A stretch of DNA of 9,229 bases. Origin: an uncultured Loktanella sp. (GTDB lineage: Bacteria; Pseudomonadota; Alphaproteobacteria; Rhodobacterales; Rhodobacteraceae). The DNA is taken from the NCBI GenBank assembly GCA_913061335.1, contig CAJXTP010000106.1, forward strand, positions 1 to 9,229. The letters are read 5' to 3'. The position numbers and the translations under genes are program-made. Shown here one piece after another: positions 1-6,602 of this stretch (its first letter is position 1; each line of letters opens with the position of its first letter). Below the pieces are notes generated by a model. That model made no database searches. It was not told where the DNA came from and was given only the letters and a program-made list of their open reading frames with translations.

Positions 1-170
1 GCGGAGGATGGCGGTCCGATACAGATCGCCTCGTCGGCCATGCGCACATGCATCGCGTCGCTATCTGCGGTGGAATGCACGGCGACGGATTTGACGCCCA
101 TTTCGCGGCAAGCGCGCACAACCCGCAGCGCAATTTCGCCACGGTTCGCAATCAGGATTTTATCAAACAT
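1..170 (-). CDS. accC: AccC, biotin carboxylase subunit of acetyl-CoA carboxylase (N-terminal 56 residues only)
   Basis: This is the start of biotin carboxylase, which uses ATP and bicarbonate to carboxylate the biotin carried by AccB, the first half-reaction of malonyl-CoA synthesis. The visible protein begins MFDKILIANRGEIALRVVRA and continues with VAVHSTADSDAMHVRMADEA and CIGPPSS, which matches the AccC N-terminal biotin-carboxylase fold almost word for word (the family begins M-DKI-IANRGEIA-R). The ATG at 168-170 lies 12 bases after the accB stop, so the two genes are surely co-transcribed in the usual accB-accC order. The start is set by homology; the Shine-Dalgarno (GGCAG) is weak. The gene runs off the left edge, so about 390 residues, including the ATP-grasp and catalytic parts, are missing. 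The paralogous acyl-CoA carboxylase alpha subunits share this N-terminus, but the neighbouring accB makes AccC by far the best call. Confidence 0.95.
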   Translation of the reverse strand, partial: MFDKILIANRGEIALRVVRACREMGVKSVAVHSTADSDAMHVRMADEAICIGPPSS

Positions 171-182
171 ATGCTGTCTGCC

Positions 183-668
183 TTATTCGATGATCACAAG
201 CGGCGCGCCGTATTCTACGGCACCGCCGTCTTCGACCAAGATGCGTTTGATCGTGCCGGCCTTTGGCGCAGGAATGTGGTTCATCGTTTTCATCGCTTCG
301 ATGATTAAGATGGTGTCACCTTCGGCGACAGTGGTGCCAACGGACACAAATGCAGCGGCACCTGGTTCGGCGGCCATGTAGATCGTGCCAACCATCGGTG
401 ATGGTACGACGCCGGGGTGTGCGGCTGGATCGTTTGATGATTCAGCTGCAGGCGCTGCGGCGGCGGCTGCCGGTGCTGCGGCCATGGCCACGGGGGCTGC
501 TGCTGCTTGAATTACGGTTTGCGTTTGGCGACTGACCCGCACATTCAGGCTGTCATTTTCGCCGTAGTTCCGTTTGACTTGTAATTCAGTCAGATCATTT
601 TCGCGTAAAAGTTCTGCGAGCGACGCAATAAAGCTGACGTCGCTATCATGGGAGGTCTTTTTAGTCAT
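183..668 (-). CDS. accB: AccB, biotin carboxyl carrier protein of acetyl-CoA carboxylase
   Basis: A 161-residue carrier protein that holds biotin on a lysine and swings it between biotin carboxylase and carboxyltransferase in fatty acid synthesis. Residues 1-50 form the N-terminal helical/strand part (VSFIASLAELLRENDLTELQ). Residues 55-85 are a mobile Ala/Pro linker. Residues 86-161 are the biotinyl/lipoyl domain, with the family's VPSPMVGT entry and the biotinylation loop EAMKTMN at 124-130; Lys127 is the predicted biotin site. E. coli has AMKM here; a Thr after the Lys is a change I associate with Rhodobacterales. The length is normal for the family. The start has a clear GAGGAAA ribosome site just upstream. 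accC follows after 12 bases. The leader is structured and may pair with the ribosome site (see the inverted repeat at 669-782). Confidence 0.97.
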   Translation of the reverse strand: MTKKTSHDSDVSFIASLAELLRENDLTELQVKRNYGENDSLNVRVSRQTQTVIQAAAAPVAMAAAPAAAAAAPAAESSNDPAAHPGVVPSPMVGTIYMAAEPGAAAFVSVGTTVAEGDTILIIEAMKTMNHIPAPKAGTIKRILVEDGGAVEYGAPLVIIE

Positions 669-782
669 ATTTTCCTCGGCCCGTTGCCCAAACAGTTGGC
701 CACAAGCGAGGGTGCGCCGGTGGCATTGACAGACTTATAGGCTAGGAGCGCCCGCGTGGGAAGTCGCGGCTGCGAGGAAAAT
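669..782 (-). repeat. 10-bp inverted repeat covering the accB ribosome binding site
   Basis: The accB ribosome site region reads CGAGGAAAAT on the minus strand (669-678). Its exact reverse complement, ATTTTCCTCG, lies 94 bases upstream in the same transcript (773-782). An RNA containing both arms could fold so that the Shine-Dalgarno is hidden. An RNA started from the possible promoter at 734-762 would lack the upstream arm. The repeat is seen directly; a regulatory role is inference, and a chance 10-base match is possible. Confidence 0.35.
734..762 (-). promoter_or_regulatory. Possible accB promoter
   Basis: On the minus strand a TTCCCA box (757-762, 4 of 6 matches to TTGACA) and a TATAAG box (734-739) are 17 bases apart, upstream of accB. 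Transcription would start near 727 and give a leader of about 58 bases. Matches of this quality occur by chance, so this is a weak call. Confidence 0.2.
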
Positions 783-791
783 GACGTGGCG

Positions 792-821
792 TCGTCTGAC
801 CTGTGGGTCAGGCGGTTTTTT
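792..821 (+). terminator. Stem-loop with T6 tract, terminator-like in the plus direction
   Basis: CTGACC (795-800) and GGTCAG (805-810) pair perfectly around a TGTG loop. The stem extends to 9 pairs with one G-T wobble and is followed by six T at 816-821, the form of an intrinsic terminator for plus-strand transcription. No plus-strand gene ends here. On the minus strand the same hairpin contains the stop codon of the 808-1098 gene but has no U tract, so its role for that gene is doubtful. Confidence 0.45.
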
Positions 822-1098
822 GCAGCCGTTTTTCGTCAGCCGCGCTGTGCGGCAACATGGCGGTATCATATGGCTTTAGGGTGCGGTCAAACGTCTTTGT
901 CTCGGGCTTGTCGGGTCTGAGCGCCCCGATGAGCGCCTCGTTGACGGCGCCAAGAATGCCAAGCTGCACTGGTGTCGGCGCAGGCGGGGCCTGTTCGGGT
1001 GGCCGAATTAGTGCGGCAGGATTGCCAGTTGCCACCCCATGCCCATTGGTATTGTGGGCAAAAGGGGCGGCAGTTTGATGTTGAAGCGAAATTTCCAT
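808..1098 (-). CDS. Small proline-rich protein of unknown function
   Basis: I do not recognise this 96-residue reading frame. It is hydrophilic, with no signal peptide or membrane segment, and has a proline-rich stretch (IRPPEQAPPAPTP) followed by a possible amphipathic helix (VQLGILGAVNEALIGALRPD) and a charged tail with LKPYDTAMLPHSAADEKRL. The start at 1098 is preferred to the ATG two codons upstream (1104), because GGAG sits 7 bases before 1098 and would be too close to 1104. It lies between livF and accB on the same strand, 82 bases after the livF stop, and its stop codon is inside a stem-loop. It may be a real small lineage-specific gene, given the ribosome site and the otherwise unexplained gap, but coding is not proven. 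Confidence 0.5.
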   Translation of the reverse strand: MEISLQHQTAAPFAHNTNGHGVATGNPAALIRPPEQAPPAPTPVQLGILGAVNEALIGALRPDKPETKTFDRTLKPYDTAMLPHSAADEKRLQKTA

Positions 1099-1124
1099 TT
1101 GCATGCTCCGGTTTCGATTAGGTT

Positions 1125-1153
1125 AAAAGACACTGCTGATACTGCGTCTTTTT
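1125..1153 (-). terminator. Possible weak terminator after livF
   Basis: Between livF and the small gene, AAAAGAC and GTCTTTT (1125-1131 and 1146-1152) form an inverted repeat that can extend inward with a G-T, a C-G and, after one A-A mismatch, further pairs. On the minus strand the right arm ends in TTTT, and on the plus strand in TTTTT, so the element could work in either direction. The stem is AT-rich and therefore weak. Confidence 0.35.
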
Positions 1154-1180
1154 CCTTATGATCCGGTTAAGAAAATAGAT

Positions 1181-1930
1181 CTAAATCGCGAGGTATTGCG
1201 CGCGTAACTGTTCGTCTTCCAAAACTTCTTGCGCAGAGCCGTCATAAACGACTGTACCAGTGTCCAAAATCACGGCCCGATCAGCCAATTTCAGCGCCGC
1301 GACCGCGTTTTGTTCAACGATTACAGTGGTGATACCTTGATCACGGATCAGGTTCAGTGTCTTGGCAATTTCCTGCACGATGACAGGGGCCAAACCTTCG
1401 TAGGGTTCATCGAGCAGTAATACTTTTATGTCGCGCGCAAGTGCGCGGGCGATGGCAAGCATCTGTTGTTCGCCCCCTGAAAGCGTCACGCCTTCTTGTT
1501 TGCGCCTCTCGCCCAAGCGCGGGAACAGGTCATAGATTCGGTCAAGCGACCAGCCAATGGGCGGTGCGATCTGTGCCAGCTGCAGGTTTTCTTCGACCGT
1601 CAGGCCTGAGATGATGCTGCGGTCTTCTGGTACAAGTGCGATGCCTGCTTGCGCGGCTTCCCATGACTTCATTTGGTGCAATGGTTTGTGGTCGAGCCAG
1701 ATTTCACCGTGTTTGAGTTGCGGATCACCCATGCGTGCGATGGTGCGCAGCGTGGATGTTTTACCAGCGCCGTTACGACCCAAAAGCGCGAGAATCTCGC
1801 CTTCGTGGATGTTAAAGCTGACGTTTTGCACGATATAGCTTTCGCCGTAATAGGCCTCAATTTCCCAGACTGACAAAAAGGCAGGTTGGGTGGCCGCATT
1901 GTTGGCGTGTTTATTGAATGGAGCGGTCAT
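1181..1930 (-). CDS. livF: LivF-type ATPase of a hydrophobic amino acid ABC importer
   Basis: One of two cytoplasmic ATPases that power the LivHM channel. The 249 residues show Walker A GRNGAGKT (51-58), ABC signature LSGGEQQ (150-156), Walker B VLLLDEP (170-176) and, where most ABC proteins have the switch histidine, the VEQN sequence (205-208) that marks LivF against LivG. VPEDRSIISGLTVEENL (100-116) is also typical of LivF. Residues 1-19 precede the usual family start and look like a non-conserved N-terminal tail. The ATG at 1930 is kept because AAGGA lies 6-7 bases upstream. It is the last gene of the transporter operon, 9 bases after livG, followed by a possible weak terminator. The substrate cannot be read from an ATPase. 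Confidence 0.95.
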   Translation of the reverse strand: MTAPFNKHANNAATQPAFLSVWEIEAYYGESYIVQNVSFNIHEGEILALLGRNGAGKTSTLRTIARMGDPQLKHGEIWLDHKPLHQMKSWEAAQAGIALVPEDRSIISGLTVEENLQLAQIAPPIGWSLDRIYDLFPRLGERRKQEGVTLSGGEQQMLAIARALARDIKVLLLDEPYEGLAPVIVQEIAKTLNLIRDQGITTVIVEQNAVAALKLADRAVILDTGTVVYDGSAQEVLEDEQLRAQYLAI

Positions 1931-1939
1931 AACTGTTCC

Positions 1940-2698
1940 TTACACCTGTGCTTCGCCGAGGTAGGCTTCGCGCACCTTGGGGTGGCCTTTGATATTGTCG
2001 GGCGTGTCTTCAACGAGGGGCATGCCTTGCGCCAAAACGGTGATCCGTTCGGACAGCGAAAACACAACATGCATGTCGTGTTCGATGATGCACATGGTGA
2101 TGTCGCGCTTTTCCTTGATCTCTTTTAACAGATCGATGGTGTTGTTGGTGTCGGCGCGCGCCATGCCTGCGGTCGGCTCGTCGAGCAGCAGCAGCTTTGG
2201 TTCTTGCACCAAGCACATCGCCATTTCCAAGCGCCGTTTGTCGCCACGTGACAGCGATGCTGCCGTCATGTGCCGTTTATCAAGCATGTTCACGTCGTCC
2301 AAGATTGCTTCGGCGGTGGTGTGAATGTCGCTGTGTCCAGTGACGGCACCTATGGCCTGCATTTTGAATGACCCGTCGCGTTTGGCAAAGCAGGGGATCA
2401 GCACGTTTTCAAACACGCTAAGATCGGCAAAGATTTCTGGTGTTTGGAACACCCGTGAAATGCCCATCTGGTTGATCTCGTGCGGTTTGCGTCCCAGCAC
2501 GGATTGGCCGTCGAACATGACCGACCCGGAGTCCGGGATCAGTTTGCCGACAAGCACGTTGAGCAGTGTGGATTTACCGGCCCCGTTTGGGCCGATAATC
2601 GCGTGTACGGTGTTTTCTTGCACGCTCAGGTTCACGTCACCCAGTGCTTGCAGACCACCAAAGCGTTTGTTGATGCCTTTGACTTCAAGGATACCCAT
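1940..2698 (-). CDS. livG: LivG-type ATPase of a hydrophobic amino acid ABC importer
   Basis: The second ATPase subunit, 252 residues, acting with LivF on the cytoplasmic face. Motifs in order: Walker A GPNGAGKST (36-44), Q-loop with VFQTPEIF (83-90), signature LSRGDKRRLE (149-158), Walker B LLLLDEP (169-175) and switch histidine in IIEHDM (His207). The PTAGMA after Walker B and the C-terminal HPKVREAYLGE are LivG hallmarks. The signature is LSRGD instead of the family's common LSYGQ, so the usual glycine and glutamine positions are changed, although the following RRLE is kept. The ribosome site AAGGAG overlaps the livM stop codon, and the ATG follows 11 bases after that stop, so translation is probably coupled. 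Confidence 0.95.
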   Translation of the reverse strand: MGILEVKGINKRFGGLQALGDVNLSVQENTVHAIIGPNGAGKSTLLNVLVGKLIPDSGSVMFDGQSVLGRKPHEINQMGISRVFQTPEIFADLSVFENVLIPCFAKRDGSFKMQAIGAVTGHSDIHTTAEAILDDVNMLDKRHMTAASLSRGDKRRLEMAMCLVQEPKLLLLDEPTAGMARADTNNTIDLLKEIKEKRDITMCIIEHDMHVVFSLSERITVLAQGMPLVEDTPDNIKGHPKVREAYLGEAQV

Positions 2699-2709
2699 TG
2701 TTGTTCTCC

Positions 2710-3900
2710 TTATTCCGCTGGGGTTTTCGCGCCATCAGCGGCGTCGTCAGTTTTCTTGCGGCGGAACAGTCCGCCGATCTTTTGACCACCTTGCACAAGC
2801 CCACCGGGCAAGAAGATGACAACCGCCATGAACAGTAAGCCAAGCGTCAGGTGCCAGCCTTTACCAATGAACGGGTGGATGATTGTCACAAGGACGCCTT
2901 CCAGCCAGTCGGGCATAAAGGCGAACCATTGGTGCAGGATGCTGTCGTTGATCTTAGACACAATGTTTTCGAGGTATTTGATGATACCAGCGCCAAGCAC
3001 CGGACCGATCAATGTGCCGACACCGCCAAGGATCGCCATCACAACGATTTCACCCGATGCAGTCCAGAACATACGCTCTGCGCCTGTTAGTGGGTCCATC
3101 GCTGCCAGCAAGCCGCCAGCCAGACCCGCATACATGCCTGAGATCACGAAGGCCGCGAGCATATAGGGTTTGGTGTTGATCCCCGTATAGGACATCCGCG
3201 TTTGGTTTGATTTAATCGCCCGTAGCATCAGCCCTGTTGGCGACCGGAAGATCCGGATCGACAGGTAGAAGCCAAGGATCAGGAAGATCGCGGACAGATA
3301 GTATCCGTTTTGGAAGACAAACGACCAGCCGCTGATATCAAGCGTGTACTGCGAATTCATTTCCAGCCCAAAGAAGTGTGGCGATGTGGGTGAGTTTGCC
3401 CCCATCAGGATTTGTGGATCGTCGTTATAGACCTGCAAGCCGGTTTCGCCGTTGGTCAGCGGTGTGAACACCGAATAGGCCAACTGGTACGACATCTGCG
3501 CAAAGGCCAGTGTCAGGATTGAAAAGTAGATACCTGATCTTCGCAAACTGACGTAGCCGATGACCACCGCAAACAGCCCAGCCACAATGACTGACAGGAT
3601 GATCGCTGGCACCACGTTGTAGGACAGCAGTTTGAACATCCAAACGGCTGCATATGATCCGACACCCAAGAATGCGGCGTGACCAAATGACAGGTACCCC
3701 GTCAGGCCGAACAGAATGTTAAAGCCGATCACAAGGATGCCAAAGATGACAAACCGTTGCATCAGGGCAGGGTAGCCTGCGTTAAAGCTTTCGCCCAAGG
3801 CCGACGCTGTCGGGAACGGGTTGAGCAAGATAGGTGCGGCGAGTGCCATAAGGCAGACCACGATGAATAGTTTAAAGTCGCGTGAGTTAAGTCCGAGCAT
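2710..3900 (-). CDS. livM: LivM-type permease of a hydrophobic amino acid ABC importer
   Basis: One half of the inner-membrane channel, 396 residues with about nine to ten hydrophobic segments. Family landmarks are GLTGYLSFGHAAFLGVGSYA (65-84), SGIYFSILTLAFAQM (122-136), the cytoplasmic coupling loop RAIKSNQTRMSYTGINTKPY (227-246) that docks the ATPases, and MAILGGVGTLIGPVLGA (288-304). Two long polar stretches, about 147-195 and 308-350, should face the periplasm. The tail after LPGGL (364-368) is basic and then Ala/Asp-rich, as expected for a cytoplasmic end. The ATG is preceded by GGAGG, and the livH stop lies within the spacer with only 2 bases between genes, so the two subunits are probably translated in step. 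Urea-type (UrtC) permeases are related, but the neighbours fit the Liv class. Confidence 0.95.
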   Translation of the reverse strand: MLGLNSRDFKLFIVVCLMALAAPILLNPFPTASALGESFNAGYPALMQRFVIFGILVIGFNILFGLTGYLSFGHAAFLGVGSYAAVWMFKLLSYNVVPAIILSVIVAGLFAVVIGYVSLRRSGIYFSILTLAFAQMSYQLAYSVFTPLTNGETGLQVYNDDPQILMGANSPTSPHFFGLEMNSQYTLDISGWSFVFQNGYYLSAIFLILGFYLSIRIFRSPTGLMLRAIKSNQTRMSYTGINTKPYMLAAFVISGMYAGLAGGLLAAMDPLTGAERMFWTASGEIVVMAILGGVGTLIGPVLGAGIIKYLENIVSKINDSILHQWFAFMPDWLEGVLVTIIHPFIGKGWHLTLGLLFMAVVIFLPGGLVQGGQKIGGLFRRKKTDDAADGAKTPAE

Positions 3901-3902
3901 GA

Positions 3903-4934
3903 TTATTCCTCCATCACACCTTTGCGGCCCATCAGGCCACGCGGCCGGGTCAACAAAATGATGATTGCTACAAGGTAGATGATGATTTGGTCGATACCGG
4001 GGATCACAGCTTTGACTTCGTTCATGGATGCGAACGATTGCAAGATACCAAGCATGAAGCCTGCAAGGACGGCGCCCGGAAGCGACCCCATGCCGCCAAC
4101 AACAACCACAACAAATGACAGCACCAAAAAGTCCATGCCGATGTTATAGTGCGGTGACAGGATTGGTGTGTACATCACGCCAGCCATACCAGCGACCGCA
4201 GCCGCAAGACCGAACATAAACGTAAACCGTTTGTCGATGTCGATGCCCAACAGCCCAACCGTTTCGCGGTCGGCCATACCAGCCCGCACAACCATCCCAA
4301 AGGTGGTGAACTGCAAGAATGCAAAGACCGCGCCAATGGTGACCAAAGAGAAGGCAAAATAGACCATGCGCCATTTGGGATAGGCCACAGCGCCTGAGTC
4401 CATGCCAAGCCACGCGCCCACGTCAACCGTGCCTAAGAACATGTCAGGGGCAGGAGTTTGAATGGGGTTTGCGCCGTAGAAAGCTTTGATCAGTTCGCCG
4501 ACAACGATCGCAAGACCAAAGGTTACGAGGATTTGGTCAGCATGCGGGCGGCTGTAGAAGTGTTTGATTAGGCCGCGTTCCATGACCCAGCCCAAAAAGA
4601 ACATCACGGGGATGACGAGTAGGATCGCAAGAGGGACCGACCAGTCTTGGATTGCCATGCCCATTTCGGGGCCAAACCATGCTTCGATGTAGGGTGTGTC
4701 GACCTTCAACGGATTGCCCAAGAAATCGGTTTGGGTGTCGTCGATTGTCTGAAAGCTGATCCCGAATATTTTCTGTAAAGTCACAGCGCAGAACGCGCCG
4801 ATCATGAACAGTGCGCCATGTGCAAAGTTGACGACGCCAAGCGTGCCAAAGATTAGTGTTAGGCCCAGGGCAATCAAGGCATAAGCCGAGCCCTTGTCTA
4901 AGCCGTTGAGAATTTGAAGGATAAATGCGTCCAT
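3903..4934 (-). CDS. livH: LivH-type permease of a hydrophobic amino acid ABC importer
   Basis: The other half of the channel. The start at 4934 gives 343 residues beginning MDAFILQILNGLDKGSAYAL, the usual family N-terminus; a longer open frame reaches back to 5114, but its extra residues are not family-like and run into the binding-protein gene. Landmarks are LTLIFGTLGVVNFAHGALFM (25-44), the ATPase-coupling loop VRAGMADRETVGLLGID (216-232) with the following FGLAAAVAGMAGVMY, and VVVGGMGSLPGAVLAG (277-292). Residues 58-100 form a polar insert between the second and third membrane segments that is longer than in E. coli LivH (about 308 residues overall). No strong Shine-Dalgarno is visible (only GGGGCACGG), so translation may be weak. 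livM follows after 2 bases. Confidence 0.95.
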   Translation of the reverse strand: MDAFILQILNGLDKGSAYALIALGLTLIFGTLGVVNFAHGALFMIGAFCAVTLQKIFGISFQTIDDTQTDFLGNPLKVDTPYIEAWFGPEMGMAIQDWSVPLAILLVIPVMFFLGWVMERGLIKHFYSRPHADQILVTFGLAIVVGELIKAFYGANPIQTPAPDMFLGTVDVGAWLGMDSGAVAYPKWRMVYFAFSLVTIGAVFAFLQFTTFGMVVRAGMADRETVGLLGIDIDKRFTFMFGLAAAVAGMAGVMYTPILSPHYNIGMDFLVLSFVVVVVGGMGSLPGAVLAGFMLGILQSFASMNEVKAVIPGIDQIIIYLVAIIILLTRPRGLMGRKGVMEE

Positions 4935-4986
4935 TGGACCGTGCCCCGTCTGTCTGCTGGATGGGCCCCGATGTTGGGGGCAGGGT

Positions 4987-5016
4987 GGACCGGCGACAAA
5001 AACATGCCGCCGGTCC
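4987..5016 (-). other. Stable intercistronic stem-loop between the binding-protein gene and livH
   Basis: GGACCGGCG (4987-4995) and CGCCGGTCC (5008-5016) form a perfect GC-rich 9-bp stem with a 12-base loop. There is no T tract after it on the minus strand, so it is not a standard terminator. In binding-protein operons such stems often protect the upstream message from 3' decay or partly stop transcription, which keeps the binding protein in excess over the permease. The stem is seen; the role is inferred from that pattern. Confidence 0.6.
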
Positions 5017-5021
5017 GATGT

Positions 5022-5042
5022 CATAAGCGTATACCGCTTATG
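5022..5042 (-). other. Stem-loop at the stop codon of the binding-protein gene
   Basis: CATAAGCG (5022-5029) and CGCTTATG (5035-5042) form a perfect 8-bp stem with a 5-base loop. The TAA stop of the binding-protein gene (5038-5040) lies in one arm. It is immediately followed by the stronger stem at 4987-5016, so the 103-base gap before livH holds two consecutive hairpins. Confidence 0.55.
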
Positions 5043-6384
5043 CGCCTGGGTTACATGTTCCCAGATCGCCACCGGCGAACATTGGGTGATCAACAGGATA
5101 CTCAACCTGCGCACGTGGCGTTACTTCCACGATTTCGAGCGTGTCGAATGCGTTGGTTGGGTTGTCTGTGCCCTTCATAACCAGCACGTCTTTGAAGCAC
5201 TGGTGATCGGACCCACGGTAAGATGTTGGACCGTTGCCCATGCCGTCGAATTCGAAGTCTTCGAGAGCTTCTGCAACGCCGCAAGGGTTGAACGTGCCAG
5301 CACGTGTAACAGCATCCGCATAAAGCAGCGTCTGAACGTAGCAAGTGTGCGCAGCGTTGGATGGCGGGAAGCCATACTTTTCGCCGAACGACTTAACAAA
5401 GGCTTTGGTGCCCGCATCCTGCAGCTGCCAGTTCCAGTTCATGGAACCGAAGACGCCTTGGATGTTGGACCCAGCACCAGCCGCCATCAGCTCGGAGTAG
5501 AGCGGAACGATGATGGTGAAGTCTTTGCCGTTTACCTGCTTGTCTTTCAGACCAAACTGGATGGCCTGTGTCAGCGAGTTAACCATATCCCCACCGTAGT
5601 GGTTCAGGATCAATGTATCTGCGCCGGAGTTCAGGATTGGTGCGATGTACGACGAGAAGTCGCCCGCGCCAACTGGCGTCAGGACGTTCTGAGTAGTTGT
5701 CCAGCCGAGTGCTTCTGTTGAAGCCGCGATGGATTCCTGCTGTGTCCAGCCCCATGTGTAGTCAGCTGTCAGGTGGTATGCTTGACGCTCGTTGCCGTAT
5801 TCTTTTTCAAGAACTGGGCCGAGTGCCGCACCGGACATATAACCGTTAAAGAAGTGACGGAAGCCGTTGGCTTTTTTATCTTTACCAGTCGTGTCGTTGG
5901 AGTGTGTCAAACCAGCCATGAAGATCACGCCAGCGTCTTGGCACAAACCTTGAACCGCAATCGCAACACCGGAAGAAGATCCGCCGTTGATCATGACGCA
6001 GCCATCTTTCTGGATCATGGACTGTGCGGATGCACGTGCCACGTCAGATTTGGTCTGTGTATCGCCAGTGACGAATTCGACTTTCTTGCCAAGAATACCG
6101 TCGCCTTGAAGGTTCTTTTCGGAGAAAGTGTTCAGCATACCGCCGTCACCGATACCGTTCAGGTGCTCAACAGCCAGCTCTTGTGCGCGCAGCTCGTCGA
6201 GGCCTTCTTCAGCGTAGGGGCCAGTTTGTGGTACGTTGAAACCGAACTTCACCGAAGAACCGGTTGGCGCGTTGGTATAGCCAGCATGGCTTGCCGCGCT
6301 CAGATACGTCGGAAGCGCCAGACCTGCACCAGCAATGGCGCCTGTCTTCAGCACGCCGCGACGTGAGAAATTGGACTTGGACAT
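5038..6384 (-). CDS. Tat-exported periplasmic substrate-binding protein of the Liv-type ABC importer
   Basis: A 448-residue solute-binding protein that captures the substrate for LivHMGF. The N-terminus is a twin-arginine signal: SRRGVLK at 7-13, a hydrophobic stretch AIAGAGLALPTYL (16-28), and probable cleavage near SHA (32-34). The mature part begins VKFGFNVPQTGPYAEEGLDE (45-64), the classic opening of the type 1 periplasmic fold (Leu/Ile/Val and urea/amide binding proteins). INGGSSSGVAIAV (132-144) and HLTADYTWGWTQQES (204-218) are further family-like segments. Six cysteines (129, 148, 348, 368, 396, 444) could form disulfides. The start at 6384 has an excellent GGGAGG site 6 bases upstream; the frame's 30-residue extension is not signal-like. 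It is the first gene of the operon. The substrate is uncertain: a branched-chain or other amino acid, or an amide or urea-like compound. Confidence 0.9.
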   Translation of the reverse strand: MSKSNFSRRGVLKTGAIAGAGLALPTYLSAASHAGYTNAPTGSSVKFGFNVPQTGPYAEEGLDELRAQELAVEHLNGIGDGGMLNTFSEKNLQGDGILGKKVEFVTGDTQTKSDVARASAQSMIQKDGCVMINGGSSSGVAIAVQGLCQDAGVIFMAGLTHSNDTTGKDKKANGFRHFFNGYMSGAALGPVLEKEYGNERQAYHLTADYTWGWTQQESIAASTEALGWTTTQNVLTPVGAGDFSSYIAPILNSGADTLILNHYGGDMVNSLTQAIQFGLKDKQVNGKDFTIIVPLYSELMAAGAGSNIQGVFGSMNWNWQLQDAGTKAFVKSFGEKYGFPPSNAAHTCYVQTLLYADAVTRAGTFNPCGVAEALEDFEFDGMGNGPTSYRGSDHQCFKDVLVMKGTDNPTNAFDTLEIVEVTPRAQVEYPVDHPMFAGGDLGTCNPGA

Positions 6385-6511
6385 TATTATCCTCCCTTTG
6401 GATTTAAAGCTGTGCGAACCTCCTCGCCCACGCAGCCTACACTTTCGTGCCTGTCTACCATCGGGGCGGGACATGCTTGCGGCAACCGCGCTGCGATACC
6501 CACTGGACGAA

Positions 6512-6551
6512 TTGGTAAATTAATGCACAATGGGTTTGTAAATTTTGTAAA
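6512..6551. promoter_or_regulatory. TTTGTAAA direct repeats, candidate operator of the ScfR-type regulator
   Basis: The divergent region between the ABC operon and the regulator gene holds TTTGTAAA at 6535-6542 and again at 6544-6551, one base apart, plus TTGGTAAA (one mismatch) at 6512-6519. As I recall, regulators of this family (RamB, PccR) bind sites built on TTTGCAAA, which differs by one base. The pair lies 51-68 bases before the regulator's ATG, a position suited to autoregulation. A weak plus-strand promoter (TGGACG at 6504-6509, CACAAT at 6526-6531) would put the start site in the repeats. The repeats are seen; the link to the regulator is inference. Confidence 0.5.
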
Positions 6552-6602
6552 TCAGTTTTCTCGCATGTGCAGAAACCAACTGAAACCATAGGGGAAATCA
6601 AG

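Noticed and set aside
781..879. A 32-codon plus-strand small frame with GAGGAAA before its ATG, running through the terminator-like hairpin
   Set aside because: The ribosome site is too close to the ATG and the peptide has no run of one amino acid such as an attenuation leader would have. It also overlaps the small minus-strand gene.
4935..5114. A 60-residue N-terminal extension of LivH
   Set aside because: It would overlap the binding-protein gene and cross both intercistronic stem-loops. The family N-terminus MDAFILQILNGLDKG begins at 4934.
5086..5721. A 211-codon plus-strand open frame opposite the binding-protein gene
   Set aside because: It is fully antisense to a protein with clear family motifs and a strong start, and its translation resembles no protein I know. 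Long shadows are common opposite GC-rich genes.
5773..6366. A 197-codon plus-strand open frame opposite the start of the binding-protein gene
   Set aside because: It is antisense to the Tat signal and mature N-terminus of a well-supported gene and has no family-like motifs.
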